A DNA stretch of 64,000 bases from Paenochrobactrum glaciei (lineage in GTDB: Bacteria; Pseudomonadota; Alphaproteobacteria; Rhizobiales; Rhizobiaceae): positions 620,001 to 684,000 of the forward strand of contig NZ_BAAADE010000001.1 in NCBI RefSeq assembly GCF_039522165.1, read 5' to 3'. How positions within the stretch are numbered: the stretch's first letter is position 1; the number at the start of each line of letters is the position of its first letter. The notes under the pieces were generated by a model. It saw only the letters and a program-made list of their open reading frames with translations, was not told where the DNA came from and did no database searches. A program made the translations under genes and the position numbers. Shown one piece after another: positions 25,382 to 34,558 of the stretch.

Positions 25382-26190
25382 TCTCTGTTTTGTCCCTGCA
25401 ACAAAGCCATCGCATCTCTGACCGGCAGAATGCGGCAGGATTTTTCGGCGGCATAGGCCACCAGCTTTTCAAACAAATCCCGCGTGCAGCCATAGGGGCT
25501 TGGATTATCATCCACATCATGTGTGAAGAAAATCAACCAACCCGGATTTCTTGCAACATCTTCAATATAGGAAGAAAGCGTGCTGAATTTTGCATCCGCA
25601 CCACCGATTTCCACACCATATAAAAAATCACGGTTGACCCGTCCGCGATTAATTTGATTGCCGCTACCGCGACAAGAACTAAACCGGTTAGCCAATAAGT
25701 TTCGTGCCCGCCATTTTGGGGCATTATATGGATAGGCAAAATTGCGGAACTTACCTTCCTGCGGCGCCAAACTATCAAGATAGGCTTTGTTGCGCGCCAG
25801 ATCACGCTCTAGAATTTCACGCGAAAGCTTGCTCATTTTGCGATGTGAAAAACTATGGCACGCCACTTCATGTCCGGCACGCGCCAGATATTGCACATCG
25901 GCGGGCGAAAACATCCGTATCTCGCCTTGCATCTTATCTTGCAGGCCACCGGCAATATAAAAAGTGCCGCGTGCATTATAGCGCTCTAAAAGCGTCGCGC
26001 CGCTACGCACTGCCGAATGCGGCACATCGTCGAAAGTAAAAGACACAACCGGTTGTTCCAAGCGAACATCCAGTCTGCGGCGTGGGAAATAACGCATCAT
26101 CCGGTCTGAAACCCGGTCAGACCAGTCATTAAAATTGAGAAGCTGTCTTGTCACGCGTCGTCCTGCCTGACCATTATTCCATTCCATTTT
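25378..26190 (-). CDS. Polysaccharide deacetylase (NodB homology)
   Basis: Carbohydrate esterase 4 family deacetylase. Motif 1 is TFDDVP with the metal and catalytic aspartates, motif 2 is HSFSHRKM with the two metal histidines, followed by FAYPYNAPK and, late, FFTHDVDDNPS. It probably removes acetyl groups from the polysaccharide built by the neighbouring glycosyltransferases. The frame extends to a GTG at 26256, but a TATGAT -10-like element overlaps that GTG and the ATG at 26190 is taken; neither has a good ribosome site, so the start is uncertain. It heads the operon with two GT4 genes. Confidence 0.85.
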   Translation of the reverse strand, partial: KMEWNNGQAGRRVTRQLLNFNDWSDRVSDRMMRYFPRRRLDVRLEQPVVSFTFDDVPHSAVRSGATLLERYNARGTFYIAGGLQDKMQGEIRMFSPADVQYLARAGHEVACHSFSHRKMSKLSREILERDLARNKAYLDSLAPQEGKFRNFAYPYNAPKWRARNLLANRFSSCRGSGNQINRGRVNRDFLYGVEIGGADAKFSTLSSYIEDVARNPGWLIFFTHDVDDNPSPYGCTRDLFEKLVAYAAEKSCRILPVRDAMALLQGQNRE

Positions 26191-26342
26191 ACAAACGCTA
26201 TAGTGAAAGGCGTGAAGGAACCAATTGACGATAGGTTGAAAACTATCATAAGCCACAAGATCAGAACAAAGAGTAAAGCTTCACTGCCACGAGGCGAGCA
26301 GGATATAAAAAATTAAAGCCACTGCCATTAAGGGAATTCAGC

Positions 26343-27617
26343 TTGGGGCAAAATCAATCAGCCAAGGTTAAGAAGCCATCACGCCCATTGGGTCAGATGT
26401 TGCTTTCTTATGCTGCGTCAAGCGGCAGCCTGCTCGCCGCCAATGTAGCGCAGCTGATGACCTTTGCCATTCTTGCCCGTTCGCTGGGGTCTGAGCATTT
26501 TGGTTTGCTGGTCACTATTCTCGCCATCACTGCGATTGCCACCCATATTTGCGGCCTTGGCTCCACCGAGTCTCTGGTGCGCCGTGTTGCCCAAAATAAG
26601 CAGGTTTACACTGTCCTCTTCGGCCATTGTCTCAGCCTCATTGCTTTAACAGGTGCTGCCCTTGTGCTGCTTGGCATGAGTGTTCTCCCGCTCTGGATTG
26701 AGCTCACCACTCAGGGCAATTTTAGCGAATTTTCCATTCTGCTGCTGCTGATAACCAATATTGTACTGGTGCGGCTCATCTTGCTGGTTGAGCAGATTTA
26801 TATAGCGCATGGTCAATATCAATCGGCCAACCTTTCGGTAGTTGGCTTTGCTTTTGCGCGGATGTTTACGGCAGCTGTTGCCTGTCTGGTTTTCACCACC
26901 GAAGATATTTTCACATGGGCGGTCTGGCAATTTGCCTGCCATGTCATCGTGATGGTGTTTTACTATCGTTATATCTGGCGATTGGGTAAGCCGGTTTATC
27001 GTATCATCCGCCATGAAATCCGTCTTGGTCTGCTTTTTGCCAGCCAGTTCGTGTTTAAAACCGCACGCCAGAATGTCGATTTGCTGATGCTCAGCACGCT
27101 GATGCCTGCCGGTTTTGTCGGTTCTTATGCGATTGTGCGTCGTATCATCGACAGCAGCACCATGGGCATTGAAGCGATGAACCGCCTCGCCTATCCCCGC
27201 CTTGCAGTTGCAAGCTCCAAGGGCATTCAAAATGCTTATGCTATGACCAAAAAACTGCAACTGGCAGCGCTTGGTATCGGCTTTTTCACCTCTTTAAGCA
27301 TTTTCATTTTTGCACCAGTGCTGCCCTATTTGTTTGGCTCCGATTACGACACATTGGTGCAATATTCGCGTATTTTATGCTGGACGAATGTGTTTTTCGC
27401 GCTTTGGGCGGTGCCGATTGAAACATTGGGTGCGGCAGGCAAACATGGCTATCGCTCGGCCATTCTCAATGGTGCCAATATTTTTGGCGGTGCCTTGCTG
27501 GCTTTAGCGACATGGGCTTATCCGCCGCAAGGCACATTTGCCGCCTTTTATGTGATTGATCTGGCCTTAGCCATTGCGTCATGGATTTGCCTGCTTAAAA
27601 CTGTCCGCCAGTCTTAA
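26343..27617 (+). CDS. Polysaccharide flippase (MVF/PST type)
   Basis: A 424-residue integral membrane protein with about 12 helices, resembling Wzx-type flippases that move lipid-linked oligosaccharide repeat units across the inner membrane. The N-terminal AANVAQLMTFAILARSLGSEHFG segment is characteristic of the family. The start is a TTG, supported by AAGGGA 8 nt upstream; the next ATG, 18 codons inside, has only a weak site. It lies divergent from the deacetylase-GT4 operon and converges with a GT2 gene, within the first polysaccharide cluster. Confidence 0.85.
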   Translation: MGQNQSAKVKKPSRPLGQMLLSYAASSGSLLAANVAQLMTFAILARSLGSEHFGLLVTILAITAIATHICGLGSTESLVRRVAQNKQVYTVLFGHCLSLIALTGAALVLLGMSVLPLWIELTTQGNFSEFSILLLLITNIVLVRLILLVEQIYIAHGQYQSANLSVVGFAFARMFTAAVACLVFTTEDIFTWAVWQFACHVIVMVFYYRYIWRLGKPVYRIIRHEIRLGLLFASQFVFKTARQNVDLLMLSTLMPAGFVGSYAIVRRIIDSSTMGIEAMNRLAYPRLAVASSKGIQNAYAMTKKLQLAALGIGFFTSLSIFIFAPVLPYLFGSDYDTLVQYSRILCWTNVFFALWAVPIETLGAAGKHGYRSAILNGANIFGGALLALATWAYPPQGTFAAFYVIDLALAIASWICLLKTVRQS

Positions 27618-27619
27618 AA

Positions 27620-28615
27620 TCATGGCTCTTTCAAAATAGTGCTTTCAATAAAGCTTTGTGGTGCAGTGCGCTTTTTGAAAAAACCAAAAGGCAATGCTGC
27701 GGCATGGAAAACCCATGCCACCACCGAATAAAGCCCCATCGCCAAGCTTTTCTGTTTGAACGTCATCAGCAAGACAGGCGCAAAAACCACAACAGCTGCC
27801 ACCCACAAAAAATGAACATTCATGTAGGCAGCCGCTAAAGCCGTGATAATGGCAAGCCACCAGCCATAAACCAACACCCAGAGTTTCAGTTCCGGCAATG
27901 TTTTGAAAAGCTGGCCAACATAATTGCCGTTTAAAGCCGCGCGCAAAATTTCGCCGCTGCCTTGCAAATAACCCGATTTCCAGCGTCGTTTCAGCAAAGA
28001 ATAAGCATTTGTGCTATGGCCTGAATGGCCGACAAAAGGCATATCCAGCCGGTGCAATTGCCAGCCATGTTGCGCAAGCCGCAAACCTAAATCCAGCTCT
28101 TCGTAAGCATGCAGATTACGATCAGCAAGATAGCCAGCAGATTGCAGGCTTTCACGCCGGTAAAGTCCGCCGCCATTCATGCGATCAATCATCCCTGCCG
28201 GATTTTCAATTCTTTGACGTTTTGCGCGGCGCTGATATTCCAGACTGCTGACGTTTTTCTCCATCACATGGCCGGTCACACCCGCCAATTGCGGATGACT
28301 TTTTAAAAAGCCTAGCGCTTCATTTAAAAAATCAGGTGCCAGCTCCATGTCACCATCAAGCAGACAGATAAAATCACCATTTGCATATTGATAGCCAAGC
28401 TGCGCACCTGCCCCGCAACCAGCTTTGGCAGGTGGCCTGATTTGCACAATCATCACCGGAAACTGTTTGGCTATTGCAATGGTCTGATCGCTTGAGCCAC
28501 TATCAGCCACGATAATTTCGCTGACTAATCCAGCCCCATGCGTCAGCACCGCCTCAATACAGCCTGCAATATTCTGCTCTTCATTTAAGGTTTTGATGAT
28601 GACTGAAATAGTCAC
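27620..28615 (-). CDS. Glycosyltransferase family 2, membrane-anchored
   Basis: A 331-residue GT-A glycosyltransferase. The donor-binding region is SVIIKTLNEEQNIAGC with ADSGSSDQT, the DxD-type motif is LLDGDMELAP, and the acceptor/base region includes AYEELDLGLRL. The C-terminal third carries two or three membrane helices (about 245-300), so the enzyme sits on the cytoplasmic face of the inner membrane. Substrate unknown. It ends 2 nt from the stop of the convergent flippase gene. Confidence 0.88.
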   Translation of the reverse strand: MTISVIIKTLNEEQNIAGCIEAVLTHGAGLVSEIIVADSGSSDQTIAIAKQFPVMIVQIRPPAKAGCGAGAQLGYQYANGDFICLLDGDMELAPDFLNEALGFLKSHPQLAGVTGHVMEKNVSSLEYQRRAKRQRIENPAGMIDRMNGGGLYRRESLQSAGYLADRNLHAYEELDLGLRLAQHGWQLHRLDMPFVGHSGHSTNAYSLLKRRWKSGYLQGSGEILRAALNGNYVGQLFKTLPELKLWVLVYGWWLAIITALAAAYMNVHFLWVAAVVVFAPVLLMTFKQKSLAMGLYSVVAWVFHAAALPFGFFKKRTAPQSFIESTILKEP

Positions 28616-28715
28616 TTTTGCCTCTGCATTGAAACCCGACTATTCATCTAACCATATGTCATGAATTGTGCTACAGCCAAACGCAATTAACTGAAGCTTT
28701 GATTGGTATTCAGCC

Positions 28716-29861
28716 ATGACTGGGATGAGCCCTTACATAATAAAAATCATTTCCGACCCTGAGGCGCTCTCTCCTTTGTGGCCGCAAGGGGGGTTGAACG
28801 AAAGCAATAAAGCACAAAGTTACATTTTTCAAAGCAAGGCCTTTCTCCAAGCCTGGGCAAAAAGCTATGGTGCGCGCAGTGATTGCCAAATGCTGCTGGT
28901 GGAAATTTATAAGGCCAGTAATGAGCCACTGCTCTTTCTGCCGCTTGCCCTTAGCCAACAGCGCGGCATCAGCACGCTAACCTTCACCGATCATGATGTC
29001 TGCGATTATAATGCGCCGATTTTATTTGATGATTTTTCAACATGGTCAAAAGCGCAGATACTGAATTTAATCAAAGAAATTTGCAGCAAACTTCCACCTG
29101 TCGATATAATTGATTTTCAAAAAATGCCGCAATGGGTGGGCAATGAACTTAATCCGCTGTTTCTGATTGCCTCGCATAGTCACGCCGAGGCGGGTCATTT
29201 TTCCACCCTTAACCAACCCTGGCCGCAACTCGAAAAAAGCCTGCACCGGATTAAAAACACCAAGCAGCGCTACCGCAACTTACTGCGCATGGGCGGATTT
29301 GAGTTTAAAATTGCGGAGAGCGACGAAGAACGCCGCGCATTCATTGCGGCCTTGATTGCACAAAAGCAGCGCCGTTTTGTCGAAACCAATGTGCCGGGTT
29401 TTCAGGAACATCCAGAAAAACAGCAGTTCTTTGAACAAGCTACGGATTATTTCGGCCAAGCGCAGAGCCTGCATCTGGCTGCCCTGTTAATGAATGGCGA
29501 GATCATCGCAACCCTTTGGGGCTTGCTGGATGGCAAAACATATTTTGGCATGATGATTTCAAATGAAGCCGGACATTGGTCAAAATATTCACCCGGCATG
29601 GTGCTGCATTATCTGGTCATGCAGGATTTACACAAACACGGTTTCGACATTCTTGACCTTGGCGTTGGCAATGAAGCATGGAAGGTCAATATGTGCGACG
29701 GTGTGCGGGTTTTGCACGATTATAAAGCCGCTCTCACCCTCAAAGGCCGTCTCGCTTTAAGCGCACAATCACTGCTGACCGGTTTGCGATCAACACGGAT
29801 ATGGCAGGCAATTCGTCCGCTCAAATGGAGGCTTTTACGCCTCGTCAAACCATCAAAGTAA
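28716..29861 (+). CDS. GNAT/FemAB-like acyltransferase (CelD/BcsL type)
   Basis: A 381-residue protein of the Acetyltransf_6 group (PF13480-like), in which two GNAT folds resemble FemAB. Recognisable parts are the RYRNLLRMGG helix region, the ALLMNGEIIATLWGLL strand and the KYSPGMVLHYLVMQ segment near the acyl-CoA site, then DILDLGVGNEAWK. Relatives occur in exopolysaccharide and cellulose loci and are thought to acylate sugars or lipid carriers. It lies beside glycosyltransferases, which fits polymer modification. ATG at 28716 and 28728 are both possible. Confidence 0.78.
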   Translation: MTGMSPYIIKIISDPEALSPLWPQGGLNESNKAQSYIFQSKAFLQAWAKSYGARSDCQMLLVEIYKASNEPLLFLPLALSQQRGISTLTFTDHDVCDYNAPILFDDFSTWSKAQILNLIKEICSKLPPVDIIDFQKMPQWVGNELNPLFLIASHSHAEAGHFSTLNQPWPQLEKSLHRIKNTKQRYRNLLRMGGFEFKIAESDEERRAFIAALIAQKQRRFVETNVPGFQEHPEKQQFFEQATDYFGQAQSLHLAALLMNGEIIATLWGLLDGKTYFGMMISNEAGHWSKYSPGMVLHYLVMQDLHKHGFDILDLGVGNEAWKVNMCDGVRVLHDYKAALTLKGRLALSAQSLLTGLRSTRIWQAIRPLKWRLLRLVKPSK

Positions 29862-29917
29862 AAATAGAACCACTGTCTTTTTTAACGCGTTTCTTCATCT
29901 GAAAAACGCGCAACACC

Positions 29918-31192
29918 TCACGATTTCACGCAAAAAAGCGGTAAACGCACAATAAAAGTAGTGCCTTTGCCAATCTCAGATCGCACATTCATCTTGCCGC
30001 GGTGACGGGTGATAATGTGTTTGACGATGGCCAAGCCCAGTCCAGTACCTTTTTTGGCATCACCCGTTTCTGCATTAATGCGATAGAACCGCTCCGTCAG
30101 ACGCGGCAAATGTTCAGCAGCAATGCCTGCGCCAAAGTCCTGCACCGAGATAATCGCCTCATCCGGCGAAGGAACCCCATGTTTTTTAAGGCTAACAATA
30201 AGCTTCTTGCCACTTTCACCATATTTGCAGCCATTTTCAATCAGGTTTTGAAAAAGCTGGATTAGCTCATCACGCGACCCTGCCACATAGACAGGTTCAT
30301 CATGAAAATCATGCTCAATCACCACGCCCTGCGCCTCGGCCATCGGCACCAGACTGTCGGTGACATGATGTAATATAGCGCCTAAATCAACCTTGTCTTC
30401 TGTGCCGACATTAGGCCGTGTTTCAAGCCGTGATAAAGACAACAAGTCGTCAATCAAACGCGACATGCGGTCGGCCTGTTTTTGCATGATCTCCAGAAAA
30501 CGGTCACGCGCTTTGACATCTTCACGTGCCGGCCCTTGCAAGGTTTCAATAAACCCGCGCAACGAGGCAAGCGGTGTGCGCAATTCATGGCTGGCATTGG
30601 CGACAAAATCCGAGCGCATGCGGTCAATACGGCGCGCTTCGGTCTGGTCGCGAAAAATCAGCATAAATAAATCATCACGCCCCGCCTCAAGCGGCATCAG
30701 AACGGCTTTGTACCAGCTTTCAATCGGCAATCGCTCGAAATAATCAATGCTGCGCGGCTGACCATCTTCAACCACCTCATGCAGCATATGCAGCATTTCC
30801 GGTGCGCGAAAACGTAAAAACACGATGGTTTCTATTTCCATGGAAGGAAATGCCGCCTGTGCTGCCGGATTGGTATAGATCACCGAACCGGAGCGATCAA
30901 AAATTACCAGCGGATCACTTAGCAAACCAGCAATTTTTTCTGCACCGATGTCAGCCAAAGCGCCTTTGCGCTTGGTGGTTTTTTTTCGGGTAATTTCAGG
31001 TGGAGCAGGTGGCGAAACCACCAATGTCAAAGCCAGAATGACGCTGAGCAGCAAGAGATAAAGCACCAGTGGCGGCCAGACTAGCCAGAAAACAAAAGCC
31101 AGCACGACGACTGCGAAAATCAGATAAAGGCGACCTTGCTGCCAAAATTTCATCAAAGCTGACCAGATCCCCTGCTCATCATGATTGTTCAT
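29918..31192 (-). CDS. phoR: Phosphate regulon sensor histidine kinase PhoR
   Basis: Inner-membrane sensor kinase for phosphate limitation, partner of PhoB. Two membrane helices (about 21-38 and 42-60) lead to a PAS domain (about 85-185, FDRSGSVIYTNPAAQ), a HisKA domain with His202 in NASHELRTPLASL, and a HATPase domain with the N box NLIENGCKYG and GTGLGLAIV. Length and order match PhoR. The pst-phoU-phoB genes that usually follow are not in the window; instead a convergent acyltransferase gene lies downstream and ppk2 lies divergently upstream. GAGGA 7 nt before the ATG supports the start. Confidence 0.85.
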   Translation of the reverse strand: MNNHDEQGIWSALMKFWQQGRLYLIFAVVVLAFVFWLVWPPLVLYLLLLSVILALTLVVSPPAPPEITRKKTTKRKGALADIGAEKIAGLLSDPLVIFDRSGSVIYTNPAAQAAFPSMEIETIVFLRFRAPEMLHMLHEVVEDGQPRSIDYFERLPIESWYKAVLMPLEAGRDDLFMLIFRDQTEARRIDRMRSDFVANASHELRTPLASLRGFIETLQGPAREDVKARDRFLEIMQKQADRMSRLIDDLLSLSRLETRPNVGTEDKVDLGAILHHVTDSLVPMAEAQGVVIEHDFHDEPVYVAGSRDELIQLFQNLIENGCKYGESGKKLIVSLKKHGVPSPDEAIISVQDFGAGIAAEHLPRLTERFYRINAETGDAKKGTGLGLAIVKHIITRHRGKMNVRSEIGKGTTFIVRLPLFCVKS

Positions 31193-31447
31193 TCATTTTC
31201 CTCGCAAAAAGCAGGGCTTTAAAACATTTCAAGCCACAGGGGATGATCAGCATCAATATATAAAACCGTTACGTCAAAACAAGGCCGCATGCATGATTGC
31301 TTGGCACCGCTGACAACATTCATCTGCCTGACAAATCATGGCCTTAAACATAGTTAAAGACTATGACACTTTGATTACTCAAGCACTTTTCAAACGTAAT
31401 AAAGCTTAATAAGATCAATCATCAAGCGCAATCGAGAGGATATTGCA

Positions 31448-32371
31448 TTGGCCAGTGATAAAGCCGCACAGACGGGCAGTTTTTCCAGACATCCGAAGCT
31501 GGAACCAATCAAACTTACCATTGCCGGTGTAGAGCGCGAGTTTGATATCGACAATCCGGAATTACCGGCCTGGATTGAGGAAAACGCTCTTGCCTCCGGC
31601 GGCTATCCATATCCCGATCAGATGCAGTCCAAAGAATATAAAGAAACCCTGGAACGGCTCCAAATCGAACTCGTTAAAATGCAATATTGGTTGCAGGCAA
31701 GCGGCGGGCGCGTCATTTGCTTGTTTGAAGGGCGCGATGCAGCCGGTAAAGGCGGCACAATTTTCACCCTGCGTGAATTTATGAACCCGCGTACCGCGCG
31801 CAATGTGGCGCTGACCAAACCCACCGAAACAGAAAACGGCCAATGGTATTTTCAGCGTTATGTGGCGCATTTTCCAACATCGGCCGAGTTCGTCACCTTT
31901 GACCGCTCATGGTATAACCGCGCCGGCGTTGAAGTGGTGATGGATTTCTGCACGCCGCAACAGCTTGAAACTTTTTTGATTGAAGCACCTGATCTGGAGA
32001 AAATGGTCGTCGCCGATGGCATTCATTTCTTCAAATTCTGGCTGGATATCGGGCAGGAAATGCAACTAAAGCGCTTTCATGAACGCCGCCACAGTCCACT
32101 TAAAGATTGGAAATTTTCGCCGATTGATGTGGCTGGCATTACCCGTTGGCAGGATTATTCCGATGCCTGCCATGTGATGATCGAGCGCACCAGCACCAAA
32201 CATGCACCTTGGACAATTGTACGCTCCAATGACAAACGGCGGGCGCGGCTGGCCGCAATCCGCCGTGTGTTATTGTCATTGCCTTATGAAGGGCGCGACC
32301 TTGAGGCAATCGGTGAAGAAGACACCAATATCATTGGCGCAGGCACCGCATTTTTGGCATCCTCCAAGTAA
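31448..32371 (+). CDS. ppk2: Polyphosphate kinase 2
   Basis: Uses polyphosphate to phosphorylate nucleoside diphosphates (and the reverse). It is a one-domain P-loop PPK2 of 307 residues: Walker A GRDAAGKGG at 95-103, the lid and Walker B region with DRSWYNRAG at 152-160, and the conserved WKFSPIDVAG segment. The single-domain length fits class I, the GDP/ADP-phosphorylating type. The start is a TTG with GAGAGGA about 7 nt upstream. Its last 88 nt are also coding on the opposite strand for the GT2 synthase. Divergent from phoR, which suggests a shared phosphate theme. Confidence 0.93.
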   Translation: MASDKAAQTGSFSRHPKLEPIKLTIAGVEREFDIDNPELPAWIEENALASGGYPYPDQMQSKEYKETLERLQIELVKMQYWLQASGGRVICLFEGRDAAGKGGTIFTLREFMNPRTARNVALTKPTETENGQWYFQRYVAHFPTSAEFVTFDRSWYNRAGVEVVMDFCTPQQLETFLIEAPDLEKMVVADGIHFFKFWLDIGQEMQLKRFHERRHSPLKDWKFSPIDVAGITRWQDYSDACHVMIERTSTKHAPWTIVRSNDKRRARLAAIRRVLLSLPYEGRDLEAIGEEDTNIIGAGTAFLASSK

Positions 32372-34242
32372 ACGGCATTTTGATAAAGAGCCTCACTGAC
32401 CAATATTTGTGACGCATTGCTGCTTCTGAAATGAGGGGTCTTTTCCCAGAGGAAAGGCTCCCTCATCAGCTGCAACAGCGCCCGCCATGTGGCCAGAGAA
32501 ATCATCATCCAGTAAGGCACAATTCCGAGCAGATAAGGATAACCATCCATCTCGCTCTTTTCCGCAGCCCTTGCACTCAGCAAATAATAGCTCACATAAG
32601 CCATGACGATATTCATCATATCAATGGTGAGCAGCATCACATGGCGCACTTCAAACGGTGAGAAAAAGGCAGAGACCACCAGAAAGATCATGGTCATCAA
32701 CATCAGCGGATGGAACAGCGCCGAGATAATCAGCCCCAGCATATAAACCTGACTGATAATAAATCGCTTGAAGCCAAGCTGACGACTGGTTTCGGTCGGT
32801 TTACGCAAATGAACAAGGCTCGTTTGCATCCAGCCTTTCATCCAACGGGTGCGCTGCTTGTACCAATCCGGAAAATTCTCCGGCGCATCTTCAATCGTGC
32901 CATGGGTTATCGTTTTAATACTATAACCAAAACGTGCCAGACGAACACCGAGATCGGCATCTTCTGTCACATTATAAGCATCCCAGCCACCGACTTTTTC
33001 CAACGCGGAACGCCGCATATGGTTGGATGTACCGCCAAGCGGCATTACCAGATCATGGCGTGCCATCCATGGTAAAAGCCCGCGAAACAGGCCGGTATAT
33101 TCAAACGAAAATAAACGGGTCAGGAAATTATTACGGAAATTGCCGATAATGAGTGGCGCTTGCACACAGGCAAGCTGCTCACCACCCTTTTGAAAAGCCG
33201 CCCAGGCATCCAGTAATTGCAGCGGGTGCGGGCGATCTTCCGCATCAAAAACCGCCACAAACTCACCGCGCGCAAATTGCAGCGCATAGTTTAAAGCCTT
33301 TGGCTTGGTGCGCGGGCCGACATTGGGCACCCGCACCACTTCCATAAACGGCGGCAGTTTAAAATAGCCAAGGATCCGCAGAGTTTCACGATCATCAGCT
33401 TCGCAAATGATTTTGATATCTAGCCGTCCGCGTGGCCAGTGCAAATTGCTCAATGCGTCCAGCAATTGCGGAATAACATCCGATTCTTTGTAAAGCGGCA
33501 CCAAAACCGTGTAATTCGGCAGGTCAGATGGAAGCGGCAATGTCTGTTGTAGTTTTGGTAAACGCTGCGCCGACATTGCTGCCAATAACCGAATGCCAAC
33601 ACATGTAAAAAAGAAGCAGCTTAGAAAAATGTGAAAGGCAAATAGTGTCGGCCAAAGAAAGTTAAAAAAAAGAAAAGCAAGCAGACTGACAGAAAAAGCA
33701 ATGATAAAGGCCTGACGCGTGTCCAACACACGTCGGCTGGAAAATTTAGCCGGTGTCATGGTGACAGCTTTACGAGCCAATTCATGCTTTTTACTGCGTC
33801 TGTCCAACAGTTGAATAACTGATGGCGGGCAAATAGCGATCTTAAAATTCAAGGATGGGTTGGTGCTTAAATAATATTTGAGTGTGGTCATGTGCTCCAT
33901 CGAAGGAGACAGATAAAGCAGAACCTTGTTTTGTGCATCCAGCACCAAAGCGTGCTGTATGAAGCTCAATTCGGCCGGAACCCGGCTTTTATCATCAATC
34001 ACACGGCATGATGTGACACGGTCACGAAAAGGCAGGTTCAGATAATCTGCCACCACGCCAAATAAAATAGTTTCACTGGCCACACCCGAGCAGTGAGCTT
34101 CATTAAAAAACAGGGCAGGATCATTTCCCGCCCTCACATAAGCTTTTTTAATATCGTTGCGGGCAACACCATATTGCTCAAGGCGCGCACTGAGATTGCA
34201 AAATAAATTAAAGTAATCCTGATTAACCCTGTCTGCTCTCAA
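32284..34242 (-). CDS. Membrane-bound glycosyltransferase family 2 (processive synthase-like)
   Basis: A 652-residue inner-membrane enzyme. Residues 1-160 form a soluble N-terminal domain like the one found on type II secretion ATPases and on XagB-type synthases. Two helices (about 178-197 and 202-222) precede the GT-A domain with the EADD segment, DAED at 333-336, TEDAD at 426-430 and QRTRW at 463-467, the D,D,D,QxxRW set of cellulose-synthase-like enzymes. Four or so helices follow. It probably makes an exopolysaccharide. The last 29 codons lie antisense to ppk2. Confidence 0.87.
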   Translation of the reverse strand: MRADRVNQDYFNLFCNLSARLEQYGVARNDIKKAYVRAGNDPALFFNEAHCSGVASETILFGVVADYLNLPFRDRVTSCRVIDDKSRVPAELSFIQHALVLDAQNKVLLYLSPSMEHMTTLKYYLSTNPSLNFKIAICPPSVIQLLDRRSKKHELARKAVTMTPAKFSSRRVLDTRQAFIIAFSVSLLAFLFFNFLWPTLFAFHIFLSCFFFTCVGIRLLAAMSAQRLPKLQQTLPLPSDLPNYTVLVPLYKESDVIPQLLDALSNLHWPRGRLDIKIICEADDRETLRILGYFKLPPFMEVVRVPNVGPRTKPKALNYALQFARGEFVAVFDAEDRPHPLQLLDAWAAFQKGGEQLACVQAPLIIGNFRNNFLTRLFSFEYTGLFRGLLPWMARHDLVMPLGGTSNHMRRSALEKVGGWDAYNVTEDADLGVRLARFGYSIKTITHGTIEDAPENFPDWYKQRTRWMKGWMQTSLVHLRKPTETSRQLGFKRFIISQVYMLGLIISALFHPLMLMTMIFLVVSAFFSPFEVRHVMLLTIDMMNIVMAYVSYYLLSARAAEKSEMDGYPYLLGIVPYWMMISLATWRALLQLMREPFLWEKTPHFRSSNASQILVSEALYQNAVYLEDAKNAVPAPMILVSSSPIASRSRPS

Positions 34243-34558
34243 TCAAGTGCCCCCCGCACAAATAATCATGAGACCTCTACAATCATCAAACTATACTCAA
34301 AAGCGAAATTATAGACATAAAATTAGCTAAAACTTCGCAATCAATACTGAGGCTTACACAAAACTATACATTTCACAATATATCCTTTTTAATAAGAAGC
34401 GTATTGGTAATAAATACGTTTTCATATCCAAGGTTCTGATTTATATTAAGTAATCGGAATTCGTGAAAGCTGCGTGACGATTAATCAATATTTTTTTGAT
34501 ATTCTTTAAAGAAAAAATAAATAATTCTTTTTCATTATAGACTGAATGAGGTGCCGTT
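34243..34558. other. AT-rich divergent intergenic region
   Basis: The 316 bp between the GT2 synthase and the solute-binding protein gene are markedly AT-rich. I see no gene; they should hold both divergent promoters. A weak inverted repeat, CGTATT with AATACG at 34400-34418, is the only structure noticed. Confidence 0.4.

Noticed and set aside
31308..31340. Two CTGACAA copies between phoR and ppk2, resembling a Pho box
   Set aside because: The copies start 18 bp apart; PhoB half-sites repeat every 11 bp, and the match to CTGTCAT is incomplete.
34400..34418. CGTATT/AATACG inverted repeat as an operator
   Set aside because: Only 6 bp in very AT-rich sequence; expected by chance.
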